Shown here: positions 41,911 to 53,644 of the stretch, piece by piece
Position numbering within the stretch: the first letter of the stretch is position 1
Layout of the letters: each line of letters opens with the position of its first letter
Source: Tieghemostelium lacteum
Lineage: Eukaryota > Evosea > Eumycetozoa > Dictyosteliales > Raperosteliaceae
Length of the DNA stretch: 64,000 nt
NCBI GenBank assembly: GCA_001606155.1
Contig: LODT01000025.1
Span: 310,001-374,000, forward strand
Reading direction: 5' to 3'
Notes under the pieces: model-generated
Told to the model about the DNA's origin: nothing
The model's database searches: none
Seen by the model: only the letters and a program-made list of their open reading frames with translations
Translations under genes and position numbers: made by a program

Positions 41911-42245
41911 ATGTGGTGTGTGTTTGTTAGTGTGGTAGTGGCATCTCAGATATGTAGTGTTTTCAAAATTATATTACTTTTGGAGAGTGTGTGTGTTGTT
42001 GTACCCAATTACAGAGTGTATATCAACAAATACAAAAATGGTGGTAAAAAAAAAACAATAACACTACTCACACTTTGGATTAGTATTCTCTCTCTCTATG
42101 ATTATTGAAAGGTTTAGCTATTCTGGATAAAGAAAGTGGTTATAAAATTATTGAAAAAGACTGGAAAGTTTTAAATTCAGAGTGTGTTTGTGTTGGATTC
42201 CATAATGTTAGTAATGATGAGTATCCATCTCTAACTGTTGTGTAA
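41911..42245 (+). CDS. Possible small two-exon gene, weak
   Basis: The segment 42118-42245 reads AILDKESGYKIIEKDWKVLN and ends NDEYPSLTVV before a TAA, with amino-acid use that looks genuinely coding. It is preceded by a usable acceptor (tttag). A donor at 42044 (gtaaaa) would join it in frame to 41911-42043, giving 86 residues with a Val/Cys-rich N-terminus. That first exon is T/G-rich DNA and may not be coding; a different upstream exon is possible. No family is recognised. Confidence 0.25.
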
Positions 42246-42385
42246 TTGTTATGATGAGAATAGGAAAAAGTAACAATTATAAATTAAAAATTGATTACTA
42301 AGTTTTTTGTTGTTGTTGATAATTTTCCAATCTTTATATTCGCACTTATAATCATAAGGATATTAATAAATATTAATTTATTAAA

Positions 42386-42440
42386 TGTGTATTTGGTGTG
42401 TGAGTGTGGTGGGGGAGTGTGAGTGTGGTGGTGGTGGGTT
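42386..42440. promoter_or_regulatory. T/G-rich block, G-box-like
   Basis: A 55-base stretch of GTG/GGTG units (C/A-rich on the other strand). Dictyostelid G-boxes bound by the developmental factor GBF are G/T-rich in this manner. Here it lies downstream of the SLC35-like gene and about 1.3 kb upstream of UGPase, so its function is uncertain. Confidence 0.25.
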
Positions 42441-42559
42441 ATTCGTCATAAAAAACATTAAAGAGAGATCAAATTTTGATATCTAGATAAATTCTTTTTT
42501 GTTGATTCTTATTGTTATTATTGATTAGTGTGTTTGTATTGGACGGACAGATCTGTTGA

Positions 42560-43717
42560 TCAAGAGGTAGAGGTAAATTTTAAATAAGAGTACCACATAC
42601 TACCTAGAATATTAATACAAATTCCCAAAATATTCATTGGAACTATAATAATATCTTTAAAGATTATGATTGCCAACACTGCAGTCAAGATATTTTTAAC
42701 CTGACCAGTTACAGAGGTGGTAAGAGGTGAACACACATTAGTACAATAGAATATACAGAAATTCAATACAAAACCCAAGACTACTGACAAGACAAAGTAT
42801 ATTTGAAAATACCTATTATAGAGATACTGGTAATCAAATAGGTATCCAACCTCTTGATTATAAAACATGAATACTGTAATCATTGGCAGTGACAATACAC
42901 TATTATAATACAACATATCAAATGTAGATATCTTCTCTGCCACCTTTTTCACCATTACCAAATAACTAGCTTGAAATAGGCAACTTGTAAGCGCCAGTGT
43001 GTATCCTATACCTGAAAATGTCAAATCTGTGAATCCAGCTAAAACAGCACCAAATACCATTACCATTACACTTCCAACTATTCTGTAAGGTGTAACCTTC
43101 TTCAATAATACATATTCCATAACAATAATAACCAATGCTACTAATCTCTTTAAACTACTATACATAGGTATGTTTAGTTTCCCTAATGACCCTAATCCTA
43201 AAAGTACATTTAAAATGTAACAAAACGATAATGGTAATAGCTATATTTATATATATAAAAGATGGCATGTTAAAAACTATATCTATCAAAATTTGAAGAT
43301 TTTGAGTGCAAAGTATACTTTTTTAATTGTTGAATAGTCCATGGAGATATTGACATGAAGTACACCTATGAACTTTAGGAGTAACATGGAGAATATAGTA
43401 ACTATCATTTGACAGAACAACAATACATTTGAAGCTTCAAATTGATAGGTTGTAATCACCTTTTTATTGAAAATAGTCTGTGAAAGACTGACAACACCAT
43501 AGAGTACAACTGCGAATATACTCTCAGCTCTAGGTGATTTTAATAGGGTTACTAACTGGGATTGTAAGAATTTTATATATTCATACTCCATTTCATTTCC
43601 ATATTTTTCTTTTAGTTCCTCTCGATCTTTTTCTAATTGATTTTTGTCTATGTAGTAGTCTACTGAGGTTTTGTCCATTAGTATAGACGTATTCTTTTCG
43701 AGATCATCCACAGACAT
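42560..43717 (-). CDS. Nucleotide-sugar transporter-like membrane protein (SLC35D/TPT type)
   Basis: Two exons, 43717-43319 and 43240-42560, are joined at phase 0 across a 78-base intron and give 359 residues. A charged N-terminus of about 70 residues precedes roughly ten hydrophobic helices. Features of the drug/metabolite-transporter fold are NKKVITTYQFEASNVLLFCQ in helix 1-2, LGLGSLGKLNIPMYSSLKRL, ASYLVMVKKVAEK, and the C-terminal SVTGQVKNILTAVLAIIIF with its small-residue/Lys motif (TG..KN) typical of GDP-mannose/UDP-sugar carriers such as VRG4 and SLC35D. It is probably in the Golgi, exchanging a nucleotide-sugar for the monophosphate. The substrate is not determinable by eye. Confidence 0.85.
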
Positions 43718-43900
43718 TTTCTCTTATCGTATTTTAACACATTTAGTTTTGGTTATAAAAAAAAATAAAAATAAATTTTTACAAAAAACTATTTAGTCTT
43801 TTGGTGCCACCTTGCAACAAAGAGGCGGTTTTAGTCCAAAATAACGATTGTTTTTTTTTGTTTTTTTTCCTTTTTTATAAAAAAGCTTTAATTATTTGTT

Positions 43901-46223
43901 TTATTTAGCCATAACTGTAACATTTGAGGGTAGAGGAGATTCACTGGGTTGATCAGTAGTATCAAAATTGGAGGTGTTGAATGAACCTAAACCAGCACAG
44001 GAGATGATAGTGGATTTAGGATCAACAGTTGGAATGACAGCTGTAGATGCTCTGGGGTTGGGAGTTGGTCCTTTTGGTGACAATAATCTACCTGTATTGC
44101 TACCTGTAGAGTTTGATAGATTGGAACTTAAACCACCATTTGCAGTACTTGCTGCTTTGGAATTGGAGATTAATTGTTGAATTTCTGTGCAGAGCTCTGT
44201 CATTTTTTGTAAATGTTGTGGTGTGTTATCTGATTTCAATGAACTTGCTATATCTTTCATTGGAAGTGGACTGTGTAGAAGAGATTGGTTTCTAGCAAGT
44301 CCAATTTTAAAGAGTGATAGCCCACGATGAGTTGTACCATTGTCATCCCAATGGAGTTTCTCAAGTGTTGAGTTTACCTGTAAAAGCTTACCAATAGCTG
44401 CTGCTAAGATATCTCCAATAGCATGTCCAGAGATATCAATCTCTTTAAGAGTGTTATTGTAGTAGAGTGAACAAACTACAGGCAACAAATCACCTTTTAA
44501 TTGTGACTTAGTACCACCTTGAATTACAATAGATCTCATAAAATAGTGAGTTTTGGATTTCTTTTCTAGAAGATTGATTATAGATTCAATCATTTGAGTT
44601 CTGGCTTTGGATCTACGTATAAAGTTACCAGAGATATCAAGTGCTCTTAGACATGGATGATTAGAGAGATGGTCACAGAGTTGACTTACACCTTCATCGC
44701 CTAGATCATTATCTGAGACATTGAGTGATTCAAGTTTCATGAGGTTACCTTCTCCAAATAAATCACTGATAATCTCAACTGGAATAGAACATTTTGAGAG
44801 ATTTAGTTGAGTTAGGAATATAGAATGGTTGAGGAAATTAATCATATCTCTGTGGACATTATGTTTCTTCTCTACTTTGTTTCCTGAGCTGTCAAAGTTT
44901 GTAAGTGTCTTACAGACTTTGAGTTGATGGAATTGAGGATTTCCATTACTCAAATTCAAATGTGTTAATGCTTTAGATTTTCCAAGGAAATTAGATATAG
45001 CAACACTACCGTCATTTTCCAGACGGTTTTGACTGATATCTAAATTCTTGAGATTGGATATCAATGATTCTTGACTTGCCAAACACTCACAGAGTGCCAA
45101 CATGGATGATTTACCAGCAGAACAATTACTTAAAACCAATGATCTTAATTGATATCCATTGAGTTGGCAATTCTTGAGAAGTTCAACAACTGCCAACATA
45201 CCTTTATCCTCAATTGCATTATCACCAAGATCCAATTCCTTCAATGGTAGTGCCTTGTTTGATTGTAATGCATCTACAAGTTTCTCTGTCAAACCTCTAT
45301 CTAAACCTACACCATTCAAAACCAATTTTTCAAAGCATGTATTTTGTGAAAGCATGCTGATAATAGACAACAGACAATCACTTGAAAGTTTTATACCACG
45401 AACTGAAAATGAGGTGAAATACTGATTGATTGCCAATGCTGCCATAATTGGTTTGGCATCAGTACCTATTAATCTCTCCTTTTTATAGAAGAAACCATAA
45501 TCAAATTCCTTGATTGGTGAACCTGCTAATATATTGTCTACATGCCAATTTACCTCATTAATTGGCTGAATATTCATAAAATCACACATTGAAAAGTAAG
45601 TTAGAGTGAATCCACCACATGAACCCATCTCTGGTTTTGCCATATTGGCATTCACTGGATTATTAAATATCTCTGTTTGTCTAGATTCTGGTAAAACCAC
45701 AATCTTAACTCTGTTACTCTTCATTGTTGGGAAATTCAATGAAAATAGATAATCTACTGCAAATATAATCTCATTGGTATCCTGTGGGAAATCAATACCC
45801 AATACCAAAGGTTCTTTACCATTATCACTTCTAAGTTTAATTGTAATCTAAAAGTTGTGGTGGAGTGAATCTGTATTAATAATCTCTCTTTCTCTCCACT
45901 CCAACAAAACTCTATTCTCTTTTCTAACTTACTTCTTTAGGATTATCAGATCTCAATTCTAAAATATCCAAAAGATGATAATCAAACTCTAATTTTCCAC
46001 CAACTTTGAAAAAGAATATTCTATTATTACCAATCAATATAAACAATTTCCTAGCTTTCTTTCCTTTAACCTCCACTTTCTGAAGATAATTCTCATCTTC
46101 ATTCTTTTGGCTCAATACCAAATCAATGTTTTCTTTGAAAAGTTTTTTACAATTAATATCAATGATCTAAATGTGAAAAATGTGTAAATTCATACTTCTT
46201 TCTATCTGTGTTAGAATTTCCAT
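43901..46223 (-). CDS. CARMIL-family leucine-rich-repeat protein
   Basis: Clear exons are 46166-45933 and 45847-43901, joined at phase 0, giving 726 residues. The 5' end is unresolved: ATG 46223 opens a short segment (MEILTQIER) but no GT donor gives the needed phase. The N-terminal region (KVEVKGKKARKLFILIGNNR, FDYHLLDILEL) matches the CARMIL PH-like domain. MGSCGGFTLTYFSMCDF then matches CARMIL CGGF...CDY, and NEVNWHVDNI its EEVQWDVDTI. At least ten LRR units follow (LKELDLGDNAIEDKGM, LKNLDISQNRLENDG, LESLNVSDNDLGDEG). The tail is Ser/Pro-rich and about 90 residues long, lacking an evident capping-protein-interaction motif or long Pro-rich region. CARMILs regulate capping protein and Arp2/3-based motility; this shorter form may do only part of that. 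Confidence 0.8.
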
Positions 46224-49200
46224 ATTAAAAGGCAACCTAAATAAATAATAAATACAATATATTTACAAATAAGAAAATAAATAAATAAATAGTGTAAGTG
46301 TCCTCTTTTTTGTGATAACTAAAAATTTTTTTTAATTTAATTTAAATTTTAGCAAAAATTGGGTTTTTTTGATATTTCAAATAAAAATCATTTCTTTATT
46401 TGTATTTTAACAATAATTATGATTTCATTCTTAAATTTCATTCGTTATTATAATACAATACTTCTAGTAAATTGAACTTTATTGTGTAAATATCAAAAAT
46501 CACATAAATATTTAATGTTCAAATCTTTAATAAAAGTATAAGATTTAAATCAATCTAGATTTGATAAATAAATAAATCTATTTTTAAAGTTGAGTCTATC
46601 ATTTCGGAGCTTTTTTAAACTAAGTTTTTTTTTTTATTTTGTCACAACACAAATAAGCATCAATGCATCACCAACAACTTTTCAAGACAATAAAAACACC
46701 CCCTTTCAAGAAAACTAAAATATATATTTTCTCTTAAAATGGATGAATAGTATAGATATGTGTTGGTCAATATTCAAAAAGAGGACATCACAAATGCAAT
46801 GACATATGTTATTCAAAATGTAAATTACATCTTCAAATTCTGATTGGATCAATCAAGTCATCAAAAACAAAAAAAAACTAGTACATTTATTAAATGGAAA
46901 CAATGACTACTTATTATTGTTATTAAACATTCAAATTCAAATAACAAGTATATATTTATAATAATTACTATTATTACTATAGAGCTATTTTCAAAAAGGT
47001 ATTTAAAAATTTTATATTAAATTATACATTTTACACACTCTCTCTATATATATACACCAGTATACACCTCACTGAAATGAAGTTTTTCGAATTGTGTAGC
47101 TCCCACTTATTGTGTAAACAAAATGATAATCCAAAAATATTAACTGTTCACAATTCATTCATCATATCTATTCTATAATTAATATATTATAATTATATTT
47201 TAATTTAATATACAAGCATAACAACAGTAACAACAACTACAACAACAATAACAGTAGTACTACTTTTATACCCATTACTAATTACAGATCAAAATTTAGT
47301 ATGATCACTATTAACACTTGTTAATAATTCATTTATTTCCATCTCTATTGTTGCTGTTTGTGTTGTTTATTATGCATTTTGTTTTGGAAAAGAGATAATA
47401 ATATTTTATTTTGTCGCTGTTGTTGTTGTTGTTGTTTTTAATGTGTTTAAAAATAGTATAATATCACACCCCCACTTTTTTTCTCCTCACTCACTGTAGT
47501 GTTTTTTATATATTCTATTTTTTTTTAATTTTTTATAATTGTTCATAATTATCACTTTGATCTACTACCATATGATGAGAGTGGGTAGAGAGGGTAGTTT
47601 TTATTTCAATTTCACAACACATCAAAAGTGAGAAAAGAGTGGATGAAAATAATTGTAATTTATCCAATTTTTTTATATTTAAAACCAAATATAGTATATT
47701 TATTTTACATTACATTACATGTAATTAAAAATTAAAAATAGCTGATCATTGTGAAGTAGAGGAATAAAACAAAAATATTCTCAACAACAACAACACCAGC
47801 AATAACAATAACAACAAAATATAAACTTTTAGTTTAAAAATTCAATAGCACAGCAAACTTGTTATTATCTTCTATCTTTTTTAATTATATTCTTTATAAT
47901 TCCATAAATCTCATTTTCTTCAAAGTTGTTGAGATTCCACCTATTGCACAATCATTTTTATATTTTCAATTTATCTAAATAGGAATAGGATTAATAGAGA
48001 TTGATAGAGTTTATTAACATAGGTTTCATTCATTTACAAGTTTATACATAAGAGAATCCAAGATATTTGACATTGATTGGAGAGTTTTCAATTCATATTG
48101 CTTCTTTTTCATTTTTACTTAAACCATCAGTAGAGTAATAATAGTAGGTATTTAAAATAATTCTTTTCCTTCATTTGTATATATTCAATAATAATCTCCA
48201 CAAATTTGTATTGATTCTCATTGATAATGTGGAAATACAATAGACTATGATATCATATTGTGTTTTTTTAATTTTTATTGTTTATGTTAATAATCAACAT
48301 CTCCATCTCCATTAACATAATGAAAATTATAATAATGTTGATTATCCATCATTTAAAATATATTTACGATCTTATTTGATTGCCTGATCTTTGTGTGTTT
48401 TTCAAAAATAGATCAGTTTATTGGGAAAATTGGAGAGAGTGTGTGTGGGGAGAGTGAAATTAGTGCTATTTAAATACAAGTATAAAATTTATAGGAAAAC
48501 GGTGTGTGTGGGTATTGGGCTGTATTTATTTAATTAAAAAACAAAACTGCAGATAGATACTATTGTTGATTTTTTTTGACAACACTAGTTCAACAAATAT
48601 AAAACAAAAAAAGTATATCACCCCCACTGATTTTCACCACCCACCCACTCACCACCCACACATTTTTAAAAAACAATTATATTATAGTGTTTAATGTCAA
48701 AAAAATTTTGATAAGTTATATTTTATGAAACCACCCCCACTTAAGTTCTCTTTCTATCCACCTCCCAACCCCACACCCACTCTTAACCTTTCCCAAGGAA
48801 ATTAACACAGAGAGTGTATTTTTATAATCTCAACTCTCTCTCCTATGAAGTGTTGTTTATTGTTGTTTTTCAGAAACAGTTTGATTGCTGACAAAGTCGT
48901 TTTTGTTTTATATCAACTACAATATTAAAAACACCAACATGAACTCTCCCTCTTTGTATTGTTTTTCAGCTTCTGAATCTTAAAATATAAAAATATTATC
49001 TCTCTCGCACACAACACCCTTTTATACCATCCCAACCCCAACACCAAAAATGTAACAACAATTTAAAATTACTATTACTGTTCCAGTTCAATTGCTTCTA
49101 TAGTTGCAGCTATTGTTAACACTGCTGCTGTTGTTGTTGGATTTATTTACCTTAATATATTTTATTTTATTTTTTTTTTTTAAAAATACCAAACAAGGGG

Positions 49201-49915
49201 AGAATATCTTCTTTTTTCCTATTATTTCCATCATCAAATCAATCATCTCAAATCACATCAATCAAAAAAAAGTACATTTCACAAAATTTTGAGAGAGATA
49301 GAGTTATTGTGTTTATTTTTCCAAACTTGTTTATCACTCTTTTCTCAATTCTCTTAATTTTTTATTTCCAAACAACATAGCCTAATTAATAATCACCATT
49401 ATATTTTTAAATTACTGTTGTGTTTTTTGCATTATTATTATTATAAAATTATTATTAGTTTACTTTATATTTTTTTTTTGTTTGTGGTGTTAATATCACA
49501 ACAACTTCACCTCATTCACATCAAACACTTTAATCTATTATTTTATTGACATTAATAAAAAAAAAGTCACCATATAAACTTTAAAATATATCTTGATCTT
49601 GAGGTAATAAAAATCATAAACAACAACAGCAACAACAAATTATATTTTAATTTCAAACAATAACAATATTATTTTTTATTTTTATATTTTTTACCATTTA
49701 TATATAAAATTATAAATATTTCAAACAATTTGTCTAAACCCAATAATATTCCATATTTCACCATATTCATTTTATTTTATTTTATTTTACATTCAATTAA
49801 ACAAAATTTGATCTAATACCATCTTTATTTGCAGATTACTATTTTTTTAATTTTCAAAAAAAAACCATATACACCACATCTCATATTAAAAACAAAAATA
49901 ATTCATTACAATAAT
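46224..49915. promoter_or_regulatory. 3.7-kb gene-free region, probable long regulatory/5'-leader region
   Basis: No convincing coding sequence on either strand. It is mostly AT-rich with CAA/CAG/AAC triplet patches (47220-47260, 47790-47820, 49600-49650), GTT patches (47415-47440), and C/A- or T/G-rich blocks concentrated between 48420 and 48800. It is by far the longest spacer in the window and ends at the start of the duplicated-domain nuclear protein, so it is most simply read as that gene's regulatory region and/or long spliced 5' UTR. Confidence 0.45.
48618..48792. promoter_or_regulatory. Cluster of C/A-rich (G-box-like) blocks
   Basis: The strings caccacccacccactcaccac (48636-48656), ccacccccacttaag (48731-48745) and aaccccacacccactct (48768-48784) are CA-rich elements much like dictyostelid GBF-type G-boxes on the minus strand. 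They lie 1.1-1.3 kb upstream of the next ATG. Composition is the only evidence. Confidence 0.35.
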
Positions 49916-52900
49916 ATGAACAATGACATAAAGTCTTTTGCAAATTCACCACCACTATTAAATAATAATAGTAATAATAATAATAATAACAACAATTCAT
50001 CGAATAATTGCTATGATGACAATGTTTATTCACTATTGAATTTAAGTAAAGGTTCAAGTTCAAGTTCAAGCTCATCAGCATCTACCAATTCAAATAGCAA
50101 TAATAATAATAACAATGATTTTTCGTCAACATCACCACAATCATCACATTCAGGAATTTTACCATTGGATTCATTATTATATATGAGTTCAAAAAAGGAA
50201 AGTTATTCGCCTCCATTACCACCGCCATCTAATGCCAATACATTTTTACAATTTCCAGAAAGAATTTTAAAATCACCTAGCGATCTGTCATTTCACCAAA
50301 ATAGATTTGAATACTCAAATAATAACGATAATAATAATAACAACAATAATAACAATAATGAATTATATTCATCAAGTAACAGTATACAGAATGGTTATAA
50401 TTCTTCCATTCCAATTCAAAATATATTATCAAGTCCTCTAGGTCAAAATCAAAATCAAATTAGTATAAATAGTTTAAATAATCATAATAATCATATTTTA
50501 GTTTCAAATAACAATAATTCAAATAATAATAATATTAACAATTCAAATAATAATACTAGTAACAAAGAATTATGTTTATATGATGAAGATTATATAAAAT
50601 CAGTTTATTTAATTTGTGGAAAATGTAACTCAAAACATAATATCAGTATGTATTTTCTATTTTATTTGTCTTTTGTGGAATTTTAAAATTAATTTTAAAT
50701 TTAAATTAGGTATAAATGAATTTTTTAAACATGATATAAAAGTTATTCCAGGACCAGAAGATAAATCCTATGAATTCAGATGTTTTTCATGTTCCAAAGA
50801 ACCATTGTTTTTTAGACATTTATTCAAAACTTGGAAAGAGATGATTCATACAAGTCTTTATAATCTGGAGAGAGAGAAAAGATACAGGTTCTCTCATTAT
50901 CGGGAGATTATAAAATATGTTTTAGTGCATTCTAAAGAACTTTTGGTTGAGAGAGAGAAAGTAATGGATATCAAAATGAAGAATGTAATGACTGCAACTT
51001 TGAGTTACAATAGAAAGGTGTTTGTGTCATTTGCAAGAGATTCTGGAATGTGGAGTAACTATAGACAAGGTGACGATGTAACTGAGGATGATAGAGGGCT
51101 ACTACTATGGAAGGGAAATGATAGCTGGGATACCAGTAACCTGATAAACCGCGATCAATCTCATACTCTTCGTTGTAAGGTATGTTCTCATAACAGTCAA
51201 TTCTACTTTAGAGATCTCATTGGAAGTACTGTAATACCAGGACCCGGTGACACCAGATATGAGTTTATTTGTTACAATTGTTCTCCAAATAAGAAACCAC
51301 AATTGACACATCTCTCCAAATCATGGAAAGAAGTGGCTCACACTGCACTCTATAATTTGGAACTTTTGAAAAAGTATCGTTTCTCACATCAGATTGAAAT
51401 TGCATCTTATGTTAAAGGTCATCAGGAATCATTTGCTTTCAATCGTGAGATGGATAATATTAAAAATCGTCTTTCCACTGTTTTATCACGTTACAAGAAA
51501 AACTTTACATCTATTGGTCGTTACACCGGAATGTGGAGTAACTGGAGAGACGGCGATGAAAATCTTCCTGAACTTCAAGATTTTGATGATGATGAGGAGC
51601 TTTTTGATGCAGTAGATCCCGATGATCCCAATTTTAAATTACAATCACCAAGTAAGAAATCACCAAAAAAACAAAATAATTCAAAATCTCCACTTTCATT
51701 ATCAGAAGATTCAAAAAAGAGAAAAGACACATCACCTTATTCTTCTCCAAAGAAATCAAGTCAAATTTCAACACCTCAAAAATCAGGGTTGTCAACACCA
51801 TCTTCAAGTACTGCTTCTTCACCTTTGAAATCAACATCACCTACACCAACAAAACCTGGAAAACATCCAGCAACACCATTGTTGCTAGATCAAAGTCCAT
51901 TACAAAGAAAGTCACCAAATACATTCAGTAATATCATTCAACAACAACAGCAACAACACATGCAGCAGCAACATCAGTTATACTCTACCAATCAATTTAT
52001 ATTCTCACCCAATGCAAACAATAATGATTCTTCAAATAATTTAATGTCATTTATTCATGCATCTCCAAATGGATCCAGTGCAGGAAATGGAGGACATAAT
52101 CCAAATGGATCACCTAAACAATCCCCAGACAGCTCTATTAACACACCAACTCTCAACAATTCACCAAATTTCAATAATGTATATTCTCCAATTATATTTG
52201 GAAACGGTGGTGCTAATAGTACTAATGGTAGAAGTAAATTCACAAGTTATAATATTTCCAATTCCATTTTATCACAAACATCTCCATCATTGCAACTTGG
52301 TGGAAATATTTCAAATAATGCCAATGGGGTATTGGGTGAATGTTTCATGTGTAAGAAAACAAAATCTCTACCATACAAGTGTGTTAAGAATCCAATTTAC
52401 CCATATACAACATGCTCAAGACAATATTGTAGAGATTGTGCAATGATGCATCAAAATCAAAAGTATTCAATTCATGAATCCTATTGTTGTCCAGAATGTT
52501 TCTTTACATGTTCATCTTCTGTAACTAGTGCCAACTCAAGTTTTGACCAAATTCCTCCACCTCCATCACTACAACAAAATCAACAACAACAACACTACCA
52601 ACAAAACAACTCAATAAGCAGTTTTTACTTGATGAATAATGATAATTTTATCATTAACCCAACACCAACCCTCTACAGCACCATGAATAATAACAATTCT
52701 AATGATACTTTGATTATCAACAAGAATAAATTGGTACAACAACCACAACAAATTCAACAAATTCAATTGTTACCAAATAATTTGAATAACAATAATAACA
52801 AGACTGTTTCTAGAAAAAACAATGATTCTAAGGATCAGCTTTTGAATGGTTTTCCATCATCTCATGATCACAAAAATTCACCAAAAGATAAAAGAATTAA

Positions 52901-53420
52901 ACTTGATCACCCATCTGACCAGTTGATTAGTATCAGCAGTCCACATTTAACCAATCAAATACCACAATTACAATCCACCAATAACACAAATAACAATAAC
53001 AATTTTTACCAATACCCACAACAACCTCAACAACAACAACAACAATACTATAGTAATGGAAGTACCTATGAAAACAGACAATTATTTTCAGGATCCAATA
53101 ACAGCTCAAATGGATTGGCACAGTTTAGTAACAACCAATCTGGTTATTACACAAATCATGTCCCATCATTCCCATTTCCTATAGTATCCACAAATAACAA
53201 TAACAACAATAACACTAATAACAATATTAATGGTAATAATCAAAACTCTGGTATTCACCATCATATTACACTACCAAATCTCATGAATGACAATTTGATT
53301 AATAACAATAATAATTCATTCCAAATGAACAACCACCAACTCCATCATTCACTAAAATCTTTGTCACCAGAGACTAAAATTACTCCAAATGGTGTCTATC
53401 TAATTGGACATGATAAATAG
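49916..53420 (+). CDS. Probable nuclear zinc-finger protein with tandem-duplicated ~140-residue domain
   Basis: Two exons, 49916-50645 and 50710-53420, give 1146 residues. The first 225 residues are Asn/Ser-rich. Then a domain occurs twice. Copy 1 (about 230-370) has CGKC, then VIPGPEDKSYEFRCFSC, TWKEMIHTSLYNLE, FSHYREI and DSGMWSNYRQGD. Copy 2 (about 396-530) has CKVC, VIPGPGDTRYEFICYNC, SWKEVAHTALYNLE, FSHQIEI and YTGMWSNWRDGD. Each looks like a four-Cys zinc ribbon plus a winged-helix-like segment. Near 787-845 a second Cys-rich module (CFMCKKTK, CSRQYCRDCAMMH, CCPECFFTC) resembles the R1/4CXXC zinc finger. The rest is Ser/Pro/Gln/Asn-rich with KKR-type basic patches. A nuclear transcription or chromatin role is inference. 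It lies behind the long gene-free region. Confidence 0.75.
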
Positions 53421-53644
53421 TAGATCAATTTTTATAAATCAAGTCTTAAAAATTTAGATCCATATTTTCCAATACGCATGAAACATAACATATAATAATA
53501 CAAGATTTAATTAAAAAAAGATAGAATATTGTAATAAATATTCTAGAATTAAAAAATATATAAACAAAAAATAAAAACAATAAGTAAATAAATAAAACCT
53601 TAATATAAATTAAATGTCCTTTATTCTATTAAAACTAGTTTAAT

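Larger units (their letters stand above)
41056..42559. other. 1.5-kb spacer upstream of UGPase
   Basis: Mostly AT-rich with poly-T/poly-A tracts close to the UGPase start. It holds a weak candidate small gene (41911-42245) and a strongly T/G-rich block (42386-42440, tggtgtgtgagtgtggtggg-like). Nothing else is recognised. Confidence 0.4.

Noticed and set aside
49104-49292. Short plus-strand frame in the long gene-free region
   Set aside because: Leu/Phe/Ile-only composition from GTT/TTT triplets, no ATG-proximal context, no splice partners.
51622-51840. Frames in other phases inside the zinc-finger gene
   Set aside because: They are shadows of the Ser/Pro/Lys-rich linker.
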